Shown here: in pieces, positions 7,866 to 16,457 of the stretch
Layout: each line of letters begins with the position of its first letter
How positions within the stretch are numbered: the stretch's first letter is position 1
DNA from: JBCCCJ01 sp039029315
GTDB taxonomy: Bacteria; Bacteroidota; Bacteroidia; J057
Reading direction: 5' to 3'
Length of the DNA: 39,842 nucleotides
Assembly: GCA_039029315.1 (NCBI GenBank)
Contig: JBCCGK010000108.1
Span: 1 to 39,842 of the forward strand
The notes under the pieces: generated by a model
Told to the model about the DNA's origin: nothing
What the model saw: the letters and a program-made list of their open reading frames with translations, nothing else
Database searches by the model: none
Program-made: the position numbers and the translations under genes

Positions 7866-9449
7866 CTATTTGCTGCTGATTGGTTCTGGTTCCGGGCTAT
7901 ACATGGTCGCTGCACAAGACCGACTTTCATTGTGAAGGCGATCCACAGCAGAAACGATATACAGATAGGTTTCACCTGCCTGACATCCCCAATCGACAAA
8001 GCTTGTCTCCTTCTGAATAGCCAAAATGGCTGAAGGATCGCTCATATCAGCTTTTCCCTGACCCTTAAAACGATAAATGACATAATATGAAGCCTCTTCT
8101 CCGTCCGCAGCAGGCTTGGGTTTTTGCCAGGAAATAGAGGCCCATTTTCGGACCTGTCGTACAGTCAATCGTTGAGGAGCCAAAGGAGGAATGCTATCCT
8201 TCCATTTCATTCCAGGCACAAGTGCAGGATATTTGAAATGCTCATTTCGAAGTTTGTCTTGAATCTTATGCGGATTGTTCTGGAATGAGTTTGCGCTATA
8301 AAAGATGCTCCCCTTTACCTTGGGAAACTGTTGATTCATGCGAAGTTGACTAGGGAGTTGATTGGGATTCTTCCAGGGTTTGGAATCATTGGCCTTGGTT
8401 TTATAGACTGCCTGCCCGATGTATAGATGTCGGCCAAAGCTATTGTTTGACCACCATGGAAGCAAATTGTGATAGGAGGCTTTCGGATTGTTCATGCTCC
8501 AATACAGTTGAGGCGCGACATAGTCAATCCAGCCCTTTTTGAGCCATTTTCTGACATCAGCATACAAGACATCATAAGCTGTGTAAGATACTCGGGTATT
8601 GGAACCTCGCGGATCTTCGGTTTTGTTTCGCCAAATTCCCACAGGACTTACCCCGAATTTGAGATGGGGCTTGATCTGTTGCAAACTGTCAGAGAGGCGC
8701 TCAATGAAACGATCGATATTGCTGCGTCTCCAGCTTCGAATATCTCCTTGGCCTTTTCCGTATGTGGCAAATGAAACGGAGTCATCAAAAGGATTTTTGG
8801 CATCTTCATAGGGATAAAAGTAATCATCGAAATGAATGCCATCTATGTCATAATTCCTGACAACCTCAAGAATGACCTCAATCACATGATCCCTCACCTC
8901 AGGGATGCCCGGATTCAGGTATAGTTGTTTGCCATTCTTCATGATCCATTCAGGATGTTGTTTCGAAATGTTCTTGTCAGAAACACTGCTGAACTTCTCA
9001 TGCGAGACGGCCCGGAATGGATTGAACCAGGCATGAAACTCAAGATTACGACTATGAGAAAGATTGACCATGTATTTCAGCGGGTCATAGTAGGGTTCTG
9101 GCTTCTTGCCCTGGGTTCCAGTCAGATACTCCGACCAGGGTGTCAGCTCACTCTTATAGAAGGCATCTCCGGCTGGTCTCACCTGTACCACCAAGGCATT
9201 CATTCCATTGGCTTGCTGTACATCTACCAATTGAAGAAACTCTTTTCTTTGAGTTTCAGGGTCCAACCCTTTTTTAGATGGCCAGTCTATATTGTGGAAT
9301 GTAGCTACCCAGACCGCACGGAATTCCCGCTTGGGAGGTGGGGTATCAGTCGAGGGAGAAGAACAACCGAGGAGGAAAGAAGCAGCAAGAGAAGCGATGG
9401 TTTGAAATATGATCACAGAATAGTATGCTTTGGGCTTGTCACCTAACAT
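7866..9449 (-). CDS. GHL10-family glycoside-hydrolase-like lipoprotein with FN3 domain
   Basis: This predicted lipoprotein starts at the ATG at 9449 (an in-frame ATG also exists at 9482). A lysine-containing N-terminus and hydrophobic stretch end in lipobox LLGC. The body is a TIM-barrel of the glycosyl-hydrolase-like 10 (DUF187) family: EFRAVWVATFHNIDWPS at the start, FHAWFNPFRAV, and the signature YDIDGIHFDDYFYP. The last 100 or so residues look like a fibronectin type III domain (APQRLTVRQVRKWASISWQKP and onward). Family members are thought to act on cell-wall or surface glycans, but their reactions are poorly defined. Export and lipid anchoring are well supported; the substrate is not. 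Confidence 0.88.
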   Translation of the reverse strand: MLGDKPKAYYSVIIFQTIASLAASFLLGCSSPSTDTPPPKREFRAVWVATFHNIDWPSKKGLDPETQRKEFLQLVDVQQANGMNALVVQVRPAGDAFYKSELTPWSEYLTGTQGKKPEPYYDPLKYMVNLSHSRNLEFHAWFNPFRAVSHEKFSSVSDKNISKQHPEWIMKNGKQLYLNPGIPEVRDHVIEVILEVVRNYDIDGIHFDDYFYPYEDAKNPFDDSVSFATYGKGQGDIRSWRRSNIDRFIERLSDSLQQIKPHLKFGVSPVGIWRNKTEDPRGSNTRVSYTAYDVLYADVRKWLKKGWIDYVAPQLYWSMNNPKASYHNLLPWWSNNSFGRHLYIGQAVYKTKANDSKPWKNPNQLPSQLRMNQQFPKVKGSIFYSANSFQNNPHKIQDKLRNEHFKYPALVPGMKWKDSIPPLAPQRLTVRQVRKWASISWQKPKPAADGEEASYYVIYRFKGQGKADMSDPSAILAIQKETSFVDWGCQAGETYLYIVSAVDRLHNESRSCAATMYSPEPEPISSK

Positions 9450-9537
9450 AACATCTTTGGTCTTAATATTGCATGGTCCCATATCCCAAATGCAAAAATT
9501 TCCGTTTAAATAGCAGGAATAATCAACTGAATGTAAA

Positions 9538-10023
9538 ATGAATTTTTCTATGTCCGCTCAATTTTCTTTTGTTTTCGTCATTCTTTTTGGGATCAATCAG
9601 GTTCTCGTAGCACAATCGCCCATTCCAGCCTTCCAATTTCTAGACCTGAATGGGGAGACATTTACCCAAAGCAATCTACCTGAAGATCAGCCTGTATTCA
9701 TCATGCGGTTTGATCCCTATTGCGAACATTGTGATACACAGGCACAATGGATCGCTGAAGCAGAAGAACAATTCAAAGATATCCATTTGGTATTTGTTTC
9801 CTTTCTGGATGAGGTAGATGCCATTCAAGATTTCCAGACTCGTCATTTCAGTGATACACAACTGGAGCATCTGCATTTTCTCCGGGATCCCGATTACCAA
9901 TTTGAAGAATATTTTGGATATACCGATGAATCTCTGGTCATCTATTTGTACCAGCCAGGAAAAAAATCGCTAAAATATTTTGGGAAAGAACAAGCTGCCG
10001 AAATTTTGCTAAAATTTTTGTAG
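9538..10023 (+). CDS. Secreted thioredoxin-fold protein
   Basis: This 161-residue product has an N-terminal signal peptide (about 1-25, ending VLVAQS) and a thioredoxin-like core. The redox motif is C62-E-H-C65 in FDPYCEHCDTQ, preceded by the TlpA/AhpC-like IPAFQFLDLNGETFTQSNL strand pattern. It probably works in the periplasm as a disulfide oxidoreductase or a carrier of reducing power; the partner is unknown. The gene is divergent from the GHL10 lipoprotein and lies 12 bases before yqeY, so it may head an operon. Confidence 0.8.
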   Translation: MNFSMSAQFSFVFVILFGINQVLVAQSPIPAFQFLDLNGETFTQSNLPEDQPVFIMRFDPYCEHCDTQAQWIAEAEEQFKDIHLVFVSFLDEVDAIQDFQTRHFSDTQLEHLHFLRDPDYQFEEYFGYTDESLVIYLYQPGKKSLKYFGKEQAAEILLKFL

Positions 10024-10035
10024 ATTTGCTAACAA

Positions 10036-10491
10036 ATGAGTCTAAAAGATACTATAAACCAGGACTTAAAAGTCGCCATGAAGGAGAAGAACGAAGTAGC
10101 AAAACTTGCGCTTCGTGCGATTAAATCTGCCATTTTGCTAGCAGAGACCTCTGAATCAAAATTAGGAGCATCCCTGACGGAAGCAGAAGAATTGCAATTG
10201 CTAATCAAACAAGCCAAGCAACGCAAGGATTCTATCCAGCAGTTTCGTTCCAATCAGAGAGATGATCTGGCAGACAAGGAAGAAGCAGAGCTAAAAGTCA
10301 TCGAGCAGTACCTCCCCCAAGCACTTAGCCCAGAGGAGGTCAAAGCAGAAGTAGAACGCATTGTGGCAGAACTTGGCGCTTCTAGCATGAAGGATATGGG
10401 CCGGGTGATGAAGGCGACACGAGAGAAACTAGCTGGAAAAGCGGACGGGAAAGCCATTGCAGACCTGGTCAAACAGATACTAAGTTCCTAA
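10036..10491 (+). CDS. GatB/YqeY domain protein
   Basis: This 151-residue, mostly helical protein is related to the C-terminal tRNA-binding domain of GatB (amidotransferase). The family pattern is visible at both ends: SLKDTINQDLKVAMKEKNE with LALRAIKSAI, and later EQYLPQALSPEEV followed by SMKDMGRVMKATREKLAGKADGKA. The free-standing form is widespread, and its cellular role is not settled; tRNA-related functions are usually proposed. It lies tightly between the thioredoxin-fold gene and cvpA on the same strand. Confidence 0.92.
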   Translation: MSLKDTINQDLKVAMKEKNEVAKLALRAIKSAILLAETSESKLGASLTEAEELQLLIKQAKQRKDSIQQFRSNQRDDLADKEEAELKVIEQYLPQALSPEEVKAEVERIVAELGASSMKDMGRVMKATREKLAGKADGKAIADLVKQILSS

Positions 10492-10534
10492 CTCACTATA
10501 TTTTCTATTCACATCCAACACAAATTGCCTCATT

Positions 10535-11143
10535 ATGGAAGGAGGTTTTGTTATCAATCCCCTTGACATCATTATTGCCGGACTGATTGGATTTGGGATG
10601 TATAGGGGGGCAACCAAAGGAGTTATTAAGCGGGCAACGCTTTTGGTCTCTATTGCCATCGCTATCATTCTCGGTGCTAGGCTTCGCCACATTGCCGAAA
10701 CCCTATATCTGGACTATTTACAATTGAGTATGCCAGGAGAGATGGTATTGGCTTTGAGTTTTGCCACAGCATTTGTCGTCTCTTATATCGTCGTCTCTAC
10801 TCTCCTGGGATATCTGACCCAGGGATTGGGCAAGGTCAATATCAAAATCGATAATGCCCTTGGCGCCCTATTTGGTGGGACCATTGCAACCCTTGTGATG
10901 AGTGTGGCACTTGTATTGTTGTCTTATGTCAACTTCCCCTCGGCGGCCAATGCACAAGGTTCTTTGCTCTACCCACACGTCAAGAATTTTGCCCGCTATT
11001 CTCTCGGAATTGGGGTAGGCGTACTACGTGAAGGCTACCAACAAATGGACAAATACGGAGTTGGTGTGAAACAAGCACCAGATAACAACCCAACTACTCC
11101 TGCCCAACCTTCTAATACGAGCAAACCCAAAGCGATCAGGTAG
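10535..11143 (+). CDS. CvpA family membrane protein
   Basis: This 202-residue inner-membrane protein has four hydrophobic segments (about residues 10-25, 32-50, 67-92 and 107-130) and the CvpA pattern NPLDIIIAGLIGFGMYRGATKG. The C-terminal tail is soluble and ends in a Pro/Asn/Thr-rich stretch. CvpA homologues are linked to colicin V export in E. coli and to envelope stress tolerance more generally, but the molecular activity is unclear. yqeY ends 43 bases upstream. A weak hairpin with T-rich tail at 11169-11189 may partly end transcription. Confidence 0.88.
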   Translation: MEGGFVINPLDIIIAGLIGFGMYRGATKGVIKRATLLVSIAIAIILGARLRHIAETLYLDYLQLSMPGEMVLALSFATAFVVSYIVVSTLLGYLTQGLGKVNIKIDNALGALFGGTIATLVMSVALVLLSYVNFPSAANAQGSLLYPHVKNFARYSLGIGVGVLREGYQQMDKYGVGVKQAPDNNPTTPAQPSNTSKPKAIR

Positions 11144-11168
11144 TTAGGGGAAGGGCAGAAGAGTCTAT

Positions 11169-11189
11169 GGGAATTCAGGAGAATTTCCC
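11169..11189 (+). terminator. Weak hairpin after cvpA
   Basis: GGGAATTC and GAATTTCCC can pair around an AGGA loop with one bulged base, followed by TAATTTGG. The stem is short and the T-run imperfect, so this is at best a partial terminator between cvpA and the hydrolase gene. Confidence 0.35.
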
Positions 11190-11247
11190 TAATTTGGGCC
11201 GAATTTGATTCAGTTCTGCATTCTTGATCCTAACAAAGGCACTATTC

Positions 11248-12021
11248 ATGTTGTTGCAAGTTCGTAAGGAGAATGGTTTTCAATATGTGGAAGAGGGACA
11301 AGGTCCCACTGTCATTTTGTTACATGGCCTGTTTGGTGCGCTAAGTAATTTTTCCTCCTTATTCAACTCCCTGGCTGATCGCTATCGAGTGATCATTCCT
11401 CTCCTTCCAATTTTTGATACCAATAATAAAGACAGTTCCGTAGACGGATTGACCCATTTTGTCGAGTCTTTTCTGGATTTTAAAGGCATAGATCGGTGTA
11501 CCCTTGTTGGCAACTCTCTTGGAGGCCACATTGGACTGGTTTTTTCATTGGAGAATCCAGACCGTGTCAATGCGCTGGTGTTGACTGGGAGTAGTGGACT
11601 GTTTGAGTCCGGCATGGGGTCTACCTATCCCAGAAGAGGGGATTATGACTTTATTAAGGAGCGGGTTGCCTATACCTTCTATTCTCCGCAAATGGCATCC
11701 AAAGCGCTGGTGGATGAGGTATTCGAAATTGTGAATGACAATCACAAGACCCTCAAGATTCTCAAAATGGCTCGATCTGCCCAACGGCACAATATGCGAG
11801 ACGAAATTGGCAATATCAAAGTCCCTGCGCTTCTCATTTGGGGCTTGAATGATAACATCACCCCTCCTCGGGTCGCACATGAATTTGCCCGTTTGCTTCC
11901 ACAGGCCGAGTTGCATTTCATCGACCAATGTGGACATGCTGCCATGATGGAGCAGCCTGAAGAATTCAATCGCATTCTTCATCAATTTTTGGAAACACAC
12001 CTCGAGGTGATTGCACAATGA
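11248..12021 (+). CDS. Alpha/beta-fold hydrolase
   Basis: This 257-residue cytoplasmic hydrolase has the full catalytic triad pattern. The oxyanion segment is VILLHGLFGALSNF, the nucleophile Ser90 is in the elbow GNSLGG, an Asp is in LLIWGLNDNITPP, and a His in QCGHAAMMEQP. There is no signal peptide. The substrate cannot be told from sequence; relatives include esterases and C-C bond hydrolases. The ATG at 11248 is preferred over a TTG at 11224 because the family fold starts right after it. The stop overlaps the CBS gene start by four bases (ATGA), so the two are translationally coupled, and it begins the run of tightly packed envelope genes. Confidence 0.88.
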   Translation: MLLQVRKENGFQYVEEGQGPTVILLHGLFGALSNFSSLFNSLADRYRVIIPLLPIFDTNNKDSSVDGLTHFVESFLDFKGIDRCTLVGNSLGGHIGLVFSLENPDRVNALVLTGSSGLFESGMGSTYPRRGDYDFIKERVAYTFYSPQMASKALVDEVFEIVNDNHKTLKILKMARSAQRHNMRDEIGNIKVPALLIWGLNDNITPPRVAHEFARLLPQAELHFIDQCGHAAMMEQPEEFNRILHQFLETHLEVIAQ

Positions 12022-12683
12022 TTGCACGAGAAGTTATTACGGATACCTTACCCCCAGTGAAGTCTACGGACTCCGCAAACTTGGCTCTTAACTGGATGAA
12101 CGAGTTCAAAATCAGCCAATTGCCAATCGTAGATGGTGGTAACTATTCAGGCTTGATCACCGAAAATGATATTCTCGATGCCACAGACCCCGATGCCCTG
12201 GTAGGGAGCATCCGATATTCTGGCTGGGACAGTGCCTATATTTATCAAGGACAGCATATCTATGATGCCTTTGATATCATGAGCAACCTGCGATTGGAAA
12301 TTCTGCCTGTCGTAGATGAAGAAGGGATGTATCTTGGCGTAATCACGCTCCGCGACCTGATAAGGTATCTCGATGGGCTGTTTGCAGTACGGGAGCCGGG
12401 AGGAGTTCTTGTTCTCGGGATCTCTCAAAGAGGATATATGTTGTCCGAAATTTCTCGGATCGCCGAATCTGAAAATGCCAAAATTCTCAGTCTGTACCTG
12501 GCCCAAAAACCAGATTCCTCAGACCTGATTCTTACCCTAAAGCTCAATGTAGAGGATTTGTCTCGCGTGACAGCCAGTTTTGATCGGTTTGGTTATCAAA
12601 TTCTTCAAACCTATCATCGAATCGACAATTCAGAAGATTTCAGAAATAATCTGGATGCCCTGTTGAAATATCTTGATATGTGA
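12018..12683 (+). CDS. CBS-domain pair protein with C-terminal ACT-like domain
   Basis: This 221-residue protein has two CBS motifs in the first 120 residues: SQLPIVDGGNYSGLITENDI, then ILPVVDEEGMYLGVITLRDL. Such pairs (Bateman modules) bind adenosine nucleotides and act as energy or ligand sensors. The last 80 residues (VLVLGISQRGYMLSEISR and onward) resemble an ACT-like regulatory fold. No enzyme domain is attached, so it probably regulates a partner. It overlaps both neighbours by four bases. In my memory this gene recurs just before nadK in Bacteroidota, which hints at a shared role, but that is inference. Confidence 0.85.
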   Translation: MIAREVITDTLPPVKSTDSANLALNWMNEFKISQLPIVDGGNYSGLITENDILDATDPDALVGSIRYSGWDSAYIYQGQHIYDAFDIMSNLRLEILPVVDEEGMYLGVITLRDLIRYLDGLFAVREPGGVLVLGISQRGYMLSEISRIAESENAKILSLYLAQKPDSSDLILTLKLNVEDLSRVTASFDRFGYQILQTYHRIDNSEDFRNNLDALLKYLDM

Positions 12684-14116
12684 AGTGGAGCGTTGTTTTT
12701 CTCAGCTTGCTTCTTCCAGGATTCCATTCTGTTATAGCACAATCGCCTGATTCGCTTGTCATAAGCGACTTGGAAATCCTTGGCAACAAGCGAACCAAAC
12801 ATTGGGTGATCGAGCGGGAACTGACCTTCCTTCCTGGTGCCCGTATTGCCTCGAAGGATCTTGATCACCTGCTGGAAAGAAGCCGGGATAATATCTACAA
12901 CCTGGGATTGTTCTCTAATGTGAGGGTAACACGAAGAGAAGACGACAAAAAAGCAATCATCACCATTTTGGTCAATGAGCGATTTCCTATTCAGGGAACG
13001 CCTGTCCTGGATTTTCGAGAAAGAAATTCCTTTGATGTCTTCCGCGCCATCCTGGAGCAGCGATTCACCCGACTTGTCTATGGCGGAGAAGGACAATTGC
13101 GCAATTTCACTGGACGCAACGAAACATTATCTCTGGAGGTGCAAGGGGGGTTTATCCAGAAATTGGGGGTTGAATATTTCCAACCAGCGTTCTCTCGACA
13201 CAATCGACTCAACCTTCGACTGGGTTTCCGATTTGTTAGGCAAAAAGAAATCATTTTAGGCACTGAGCAAGGCAAAGTACAATGGTATGGGAGAGATAGT
13301 CTCTTTCTCCAGCGACGCATAGAAGGCAAGATAGAACTTTCCTATCGTCTGGACTTATATCAGCGCCTACAGCTCGGCCTCTCATTTAAGCGTCTGATGT
13401 TCGATCCATTTCTGTATCAGGCCACCATTGGGGGGGTAGCTCGCACCTTCCTCACCAATCAAATGGGGATAGAAAGATATCCAACGCTTCTTCTTGCCTA
13501 TAGTTACGACAAGCGCGATGTCAAAAATTTCCCAATGGAAGGCGGGAAGTTTCAAGCATTTTCCTCTTTTTCAGGACCAAAACCACTAGGAACTTCACAA
13601 TTTATAAAACTTGGCAGCACCTGGGTCCACCATATTCCGATCAAAAAGAGATGGAATTTCACTTATGGGATTCATGAAGTGATCAGCCTGGGAGATTCCA
13701 TTCCTTATTTTGACCAGCAATTCATCGGAATATACCAAAAAGATTTTTCGGGATTGAGTCATGAATTGCGCGGGTATGATCCCTACACCATCTCCGGAAC
13801 CTGGATTCATATGACCAAGGCAGAAGTGAAGTTTGCCCTGATCCCCTACCAAATTATCCGTCTGCCCTGGCGTCCTCTGAACAAAAATCTGAATAGCTCC
13901 CTTGGTTTCTATCTCACGGCCTTCTGCGACCTGGGCTATGTACAGGATCGGAATTTTACGAATCAGGACACCTACTTCAAAAATCAAATCCTCATTGGTT
14001 ATGGTCCTGGCTTGAATATCATAGGTTTTTATGATATGTTGGTGCGAATTGAATATGCTCACAATCATCTAGGGACAGATGGAATCTATATCAATGCCAC
14101 TGTACCGATCAAATAA
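12680..14116 (+). CDS. Short Omp85-family protein with one POTRA domain
   Basis: This 478-residue outer-membrane protein has a signal peptide (about 1-20, ending SVIAQS), a single POTRA domain (about 26-101, ISDLEILGNKRTKHWVIEREL to NLGLFSNVRVTR) and a long beta-barrel of Omp85 type. The barrel includes YSYDKRDVKNFPMEGGKF, matching the family motif of Tyr-Asp-x-Arg strands. The protein ends in a polar beta-strand (IYINATVPIK) rather than a terminal Phe. BamA has five POTRAs, so this is a distinct small paralogue, closer to TamA-like or patatin-associated barrels in layout. Its substrate is unknown. A separate full-length BamA is encoded 3 kb downstream. Confidence 0.85.
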   Translation: MKWSVVFLSLLLPGFHSVIAQSPDSLVISDLEILGNKRTKHWVIERELTFLPGARIASKDLDHLLERSRDNIYNLGLFSNVRVTRREDDKKAIITILVNERFPIQGTPVLDFRERNSFDVFRAILEQRFTRLVYGGEGQLRNFTGRNETLSLEVQGGFIQKLGVEYFQPAFSRHNRLNLRLGFRFVRQKEIILGTEQGKVQWYGRDSLFLQRRIEGKIELSYRLDLYQRLQLGLSFKRLMFDPFLYQATIGGVARTFLTNQMGIERYPTLLLAYSYDKRDVKNFPMEGGKFQAFSSFSGPKPLGTSQFIKLGSTWVHHIPIKKRWNFTYGIHEVISLGDSIPYFDQQFIGIYQKDFSGLSHELRGYDPYTISGTWIHMTKAEVKFALIPYQIIRLPWRPLNKNLNSSLGFYLTAFCDLGYVQDRNFTNQDTYFKNQILIGYGPGLNIIGFYDMLVRIEYAHNHLGTDGIYINATVPIK

Positions 14117-14164
14117 TGGGGCTATATTTGATTTCATTGGTACCTGAAAGATGAATCCTCCTTG

Positions 14165-15052
14165 ATGAAGCTTGCAATTTTTGGCCGCCTAACTGAGAAA
14201 ACAGATTTGAAAATCCTGATGGATTTTTTTGCCTTTCTCCATTCGCAGGCCATCGATTTCACCATCTATGCCCCTTATGCTCAACAGCTTTCCCAGCATT
14301 TCCCCAGCGAGTTCTCCCAAGATTCTGCAAGCACTTTTCATTCCATTGCAGACCTTCACAACTGTCGATTTCTCTACTGTTTCGGGGGAGATGGAACCAT
14401 GCTGGAAGCGGTTAGATTTATTGGAAACCTCAAAATTCCCATTCTAGGTGTCAATTTTGGCCGATTGGGATATCTGGCGAGCGTTACCCAACAAGACCTG
14501 ATTCCTGCAACCATGGAGTTGCAACGGGGCATGTTCAAGGTGGACACCAGATCTTTGCTGACGGTCGTCTCTGACCCGGTGGGCCTGTTCGGCAACAAGC
14601 CATTCGGGATCAATGATCTGACCATTCACAAAAGTCGAACCAATGAGATGATCACTGTCCATACCTATCTCAATGGAGAATTTTTGAATTCTTATTGGGG
14701 AGACGGTGTTCTGGTTGCAACCCCTACAGGATCAACCGCATATAGTCTCTCTTGTGGGGGACCAATTATGTTTCCCAGTTCATCGACTTTTGTCATCACG
14801 CCGATTGCCCCCCACTCTTTGACTGTGCGGCCAGTGATCATCCCGGATGATTGGGTGGTATCATTTGAAATTGAATCGCGCTCGGGAGAAGCCATGATTG
14901 CCCTGGACAATCGATCCAAACTTGTAGACACGCATCAGGCCATCGCCATCCGAAAGGCAGATTTTCAGGTTCGCTTGGTCAGAACCTCTGCAACAAAGTA
15001 TATTGACAACTTGCGAAGAAGCTTGATGTGGGGAAGAGATCATAGAAATTAA
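14165..15052 (+). CDS. nadK: NAD kinase
   Basis: NAD kinase phosphorylates NAD to NADP with ATP and so sets the NADPH pool used by biosynthesis, including the glutamate synthase encoded later in this window. The 295-residue length is normal. The diagnostic GGDGTML motif is at residues 74-80, followed by ILGVNFGRLGYLASV, the substrate-binding LTIHKSRTNEM segment and the conserved PTGSTAYSLSCGGPI. Translation could also start at a TTG one codon earlier (14162), but the ATG is preferred. It follows the Omp85 gene after 48 bases. Confidence 0.96.
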   Translation: MKLAIFGRLTEKTDLKILMDFFAFLHSQAIDFTIYAPYAQQLSQHFPSEFSQDSASTFHSIADLHNCRFLYCFGGDGTMLEAVRFIGNLKIPILGVNFGRLGYLASVTQQDLIPATMELQRGMFKVDTRSLLTVVSDPVGLFGNKPFGINDLTIHKSRTNEMITVHTYLNGEFLNSYWGDGVLVATPTGSTAYSLSCGGPIMFPSSSTFVITPIAPHSLTVRPVIIPDDWVVSFEIESRSGEAMIALDNRSKLVDTHQAIAIRKADFQVRLVRTSATKYIDNLRRSLMWGRDHRN

Positions 15053-15250
15053 TCTATGGGTAGGGTATTAAGATTCATTCTACACTTAATTACATACTTT
15101 CCGACTTTTCTCGGGGGGTAACAGAAGTGTAAGGTAATTCGAAAAGTTCAGTTCGAGATTTGAGATTTTTTTTTGAATTTTCAATCCAGATTTTCGGTTT
15201 ATTTAAAAAAAACTCGAATTATTGGCTGACAGTAGATTTTGGGTACCAAG

Positions 15251-15281
15251 TTTGCACTTCTGAATGGTATACTTAATTTTG
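15251..15281 (+). promoter_or_regulatory. Bacteroidota-type promoter for the DUF6089 gene
   Basis: TTTG at 15251-15254, a 19-base gap and TAATTTTG at 15274-15281 are a near-ideal match to the phylum consensus. Transcription would begin near 15288. This falls inside the longest open frame from 15239 and therefore supports the start codon at 15347. Confidence 0.7.
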
Positions 15282-15346
15282 GCAAGCAGTTGTTGTTACT
15301 CCATCAGTTTTCAATACTCCACTTTTTTTCAAAATCACTGATCCCC

Positions 15347-16198
15347 ATGAAGGTTCTGACATATTTCATGGTTCTCTCCCTGGGATTGCTTTTCACGCAA
15401 GACCTCCATGCTCAATTTCGTTATGGCTATTTCAAAGTAGGCGTTTCGGCAGGATCGACCAATTATCTTGGAGATCTTGATGATGACCTGACTTTTCGCT
15501 TTACCAAGCCCGGCTTTGGCATCAGCGGATCCTACCGGATGAATCCATTCATGACAGCCAGGCTGAATTTTTTCAGAGGGTATGCCCGAGCCACAGATGC
15601 TGTTTCCTTCAATGATGTTCGACAAAGACGTAATCTGAGCTTCAGAACTCCCATTACAGAAGCCAGTGTGCATATGGTTTTTGATTTCATCGCTACGGAC
15701 CGACGATACAACTATCGCCCCCCCTTTGTTCCCTATGTATTTGGTGGGATTGGTATTTTTACCTTCAATCCTCAAGCACAGTTAGGAAATCGATGGTATG
15801 ATCTTCAGCCCCTCGGAACTGAAGGTCAAAATCTGGTGGATCCTTTGGGAATCTATCCTGAGCAATACAAGCTCACTCAATTCACAGTTCCCATGGGTAC
15901 AGGTGTACGTTTTTCTCTCAGCAGGCGATTGGATCTCGAAATAGAAACAGGATTCCGAAAAACCTTCACAGACTATCTGGATGATGTGAGTAATCTATAC
16001 CCGGACCTCGAAGACCTTCGTGCACAAAATCCGGTTGCAGCACTGCTTTCTGACCGAATTGATCTGAATGAATTTCCCGAAGGAGCTGCCATTGCCAATG
16101 GGATCCGAGGAGACAGAACTCAAACGGACTGGTATATTTATACTGCTGTCCGAGTCAGTTATATTCTGGACTGGGTGAAATGCCCGACTTTTAGATAG
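15347..16198 (+). CDS. DUF6089 family outer-membrane beta-barrel protein
   Basis: This 283-residue secreted protein has a signal peptide (MKVLTYFMVLSLGLLFTQ, cleaved near LHAQF) and a barrel of the OmpA/OmpW-like type. It contains the DUF6089 start GYFKVGVSAGSTNYLGDLDD and later PPFVPYVFGGIGIFTFNPQA. It is rich in aromatic residues and alternating beta-strands, and contains two Cys-free halves. The function is unknown, but it is a common companion of nadK, uppS and bamA in Bacteroidota, suggesting envelope assembly. The ATG at 15347 is fixed by the signal peptide and the upstream promoter. A strong terminator follows. Confidence 0.85.
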   Translation: MKVLTYFMVLSLGLLFTQDLHAQFRYGYFKVGVSAGSTNYLGDLDDDLTFRFTKPGFGISGSYRMNPFMTARLNFFRGYARATDAVSFNDVRQRRNLSFRTPITEASVHMVFDFIATDRRYNYRPPFVPYVFGGIGIFTFNPQAQLGNRWYDLQPLGTEGQNLVDPLGIYPEQYKLTQFTVPMGTGVRFSLSRRLDLEIETGFRKTFTDYLDDVSNLYPDLEDLRAQNPVAALLSDRIDLNEFPEGAAIANGIRGDRTQTDWYIYTAVRVSYILDWVKCPTFR

Positions 16199-16219
16199 AA
16201 AAGAAATCCAGGCAAAACC

Positions 16220-16269
16220 GTTCTGAGTATAGAGTTGGAAACAGCTGCTCTATGCTCAGAACTTTTTTT
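16220..16269 (+). terminator. Intrinsic terminator after the DUF6089 gene
   Basis: GTTCTGAGTATAGAG and CTCTATGCTCAGAAC form a 15-base-pair stem with one G-U pair around a 13-base loop, followed by seven T residues. It begins 21 bases after the stop codon and separates this gene from the uppS-bamA unit. Confidence 0.92.
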
Positions 16270-16404
16270 ATTCGATATTTTCGGCTTCTAACACCCTCCT
16301 TTTTGGTTGGAACTTTTTCGTTTTTCCATGCAACCTTTCCTGTCAAAAAATCCTCTTGACAGGGAGAGGCCGAAAAATCCCTTTCAGTCATGAGGGCAAT
16401 TTAT

Positions 16405-16412
16405 TACTTTTG
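16405..16412 (+). promoter_or_regulatory. Likely -7 element for uppS
   Basis: TACTTTTG fits TAnnTTTG. No good TTG lies at the -33 position, so the match is partial. It sits 46 bases before the preferred uppS start and after a strong terminator, where a promoter is needed. Confidence 0.45.
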
Positions 16413-16457
16413 TGCTCTAATCATCGGGAATTACCCGAAGGATTCATCAGAGAATGC

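Noticed and set aside
7826..7999. Upstream extension of the LOG protein overlapping the GHL10 gene
   Set aside because: The added residues do not resemble the family and arise from the shadow of the GHL10 C-terminus.
15239..15346. Upstream extension of the DUF6089 protein from a TTG start
   Set aside because: It covers a near-ideal promoter (15251-15281) and would hide the signal peptide that begins at 15347.
16356..16457. Upstream extension of UppS
   Set aside because: It contains a likely -7 element and adds 34 residues not seen in the family; the ATG at 16458 gives the normal N-terminus.
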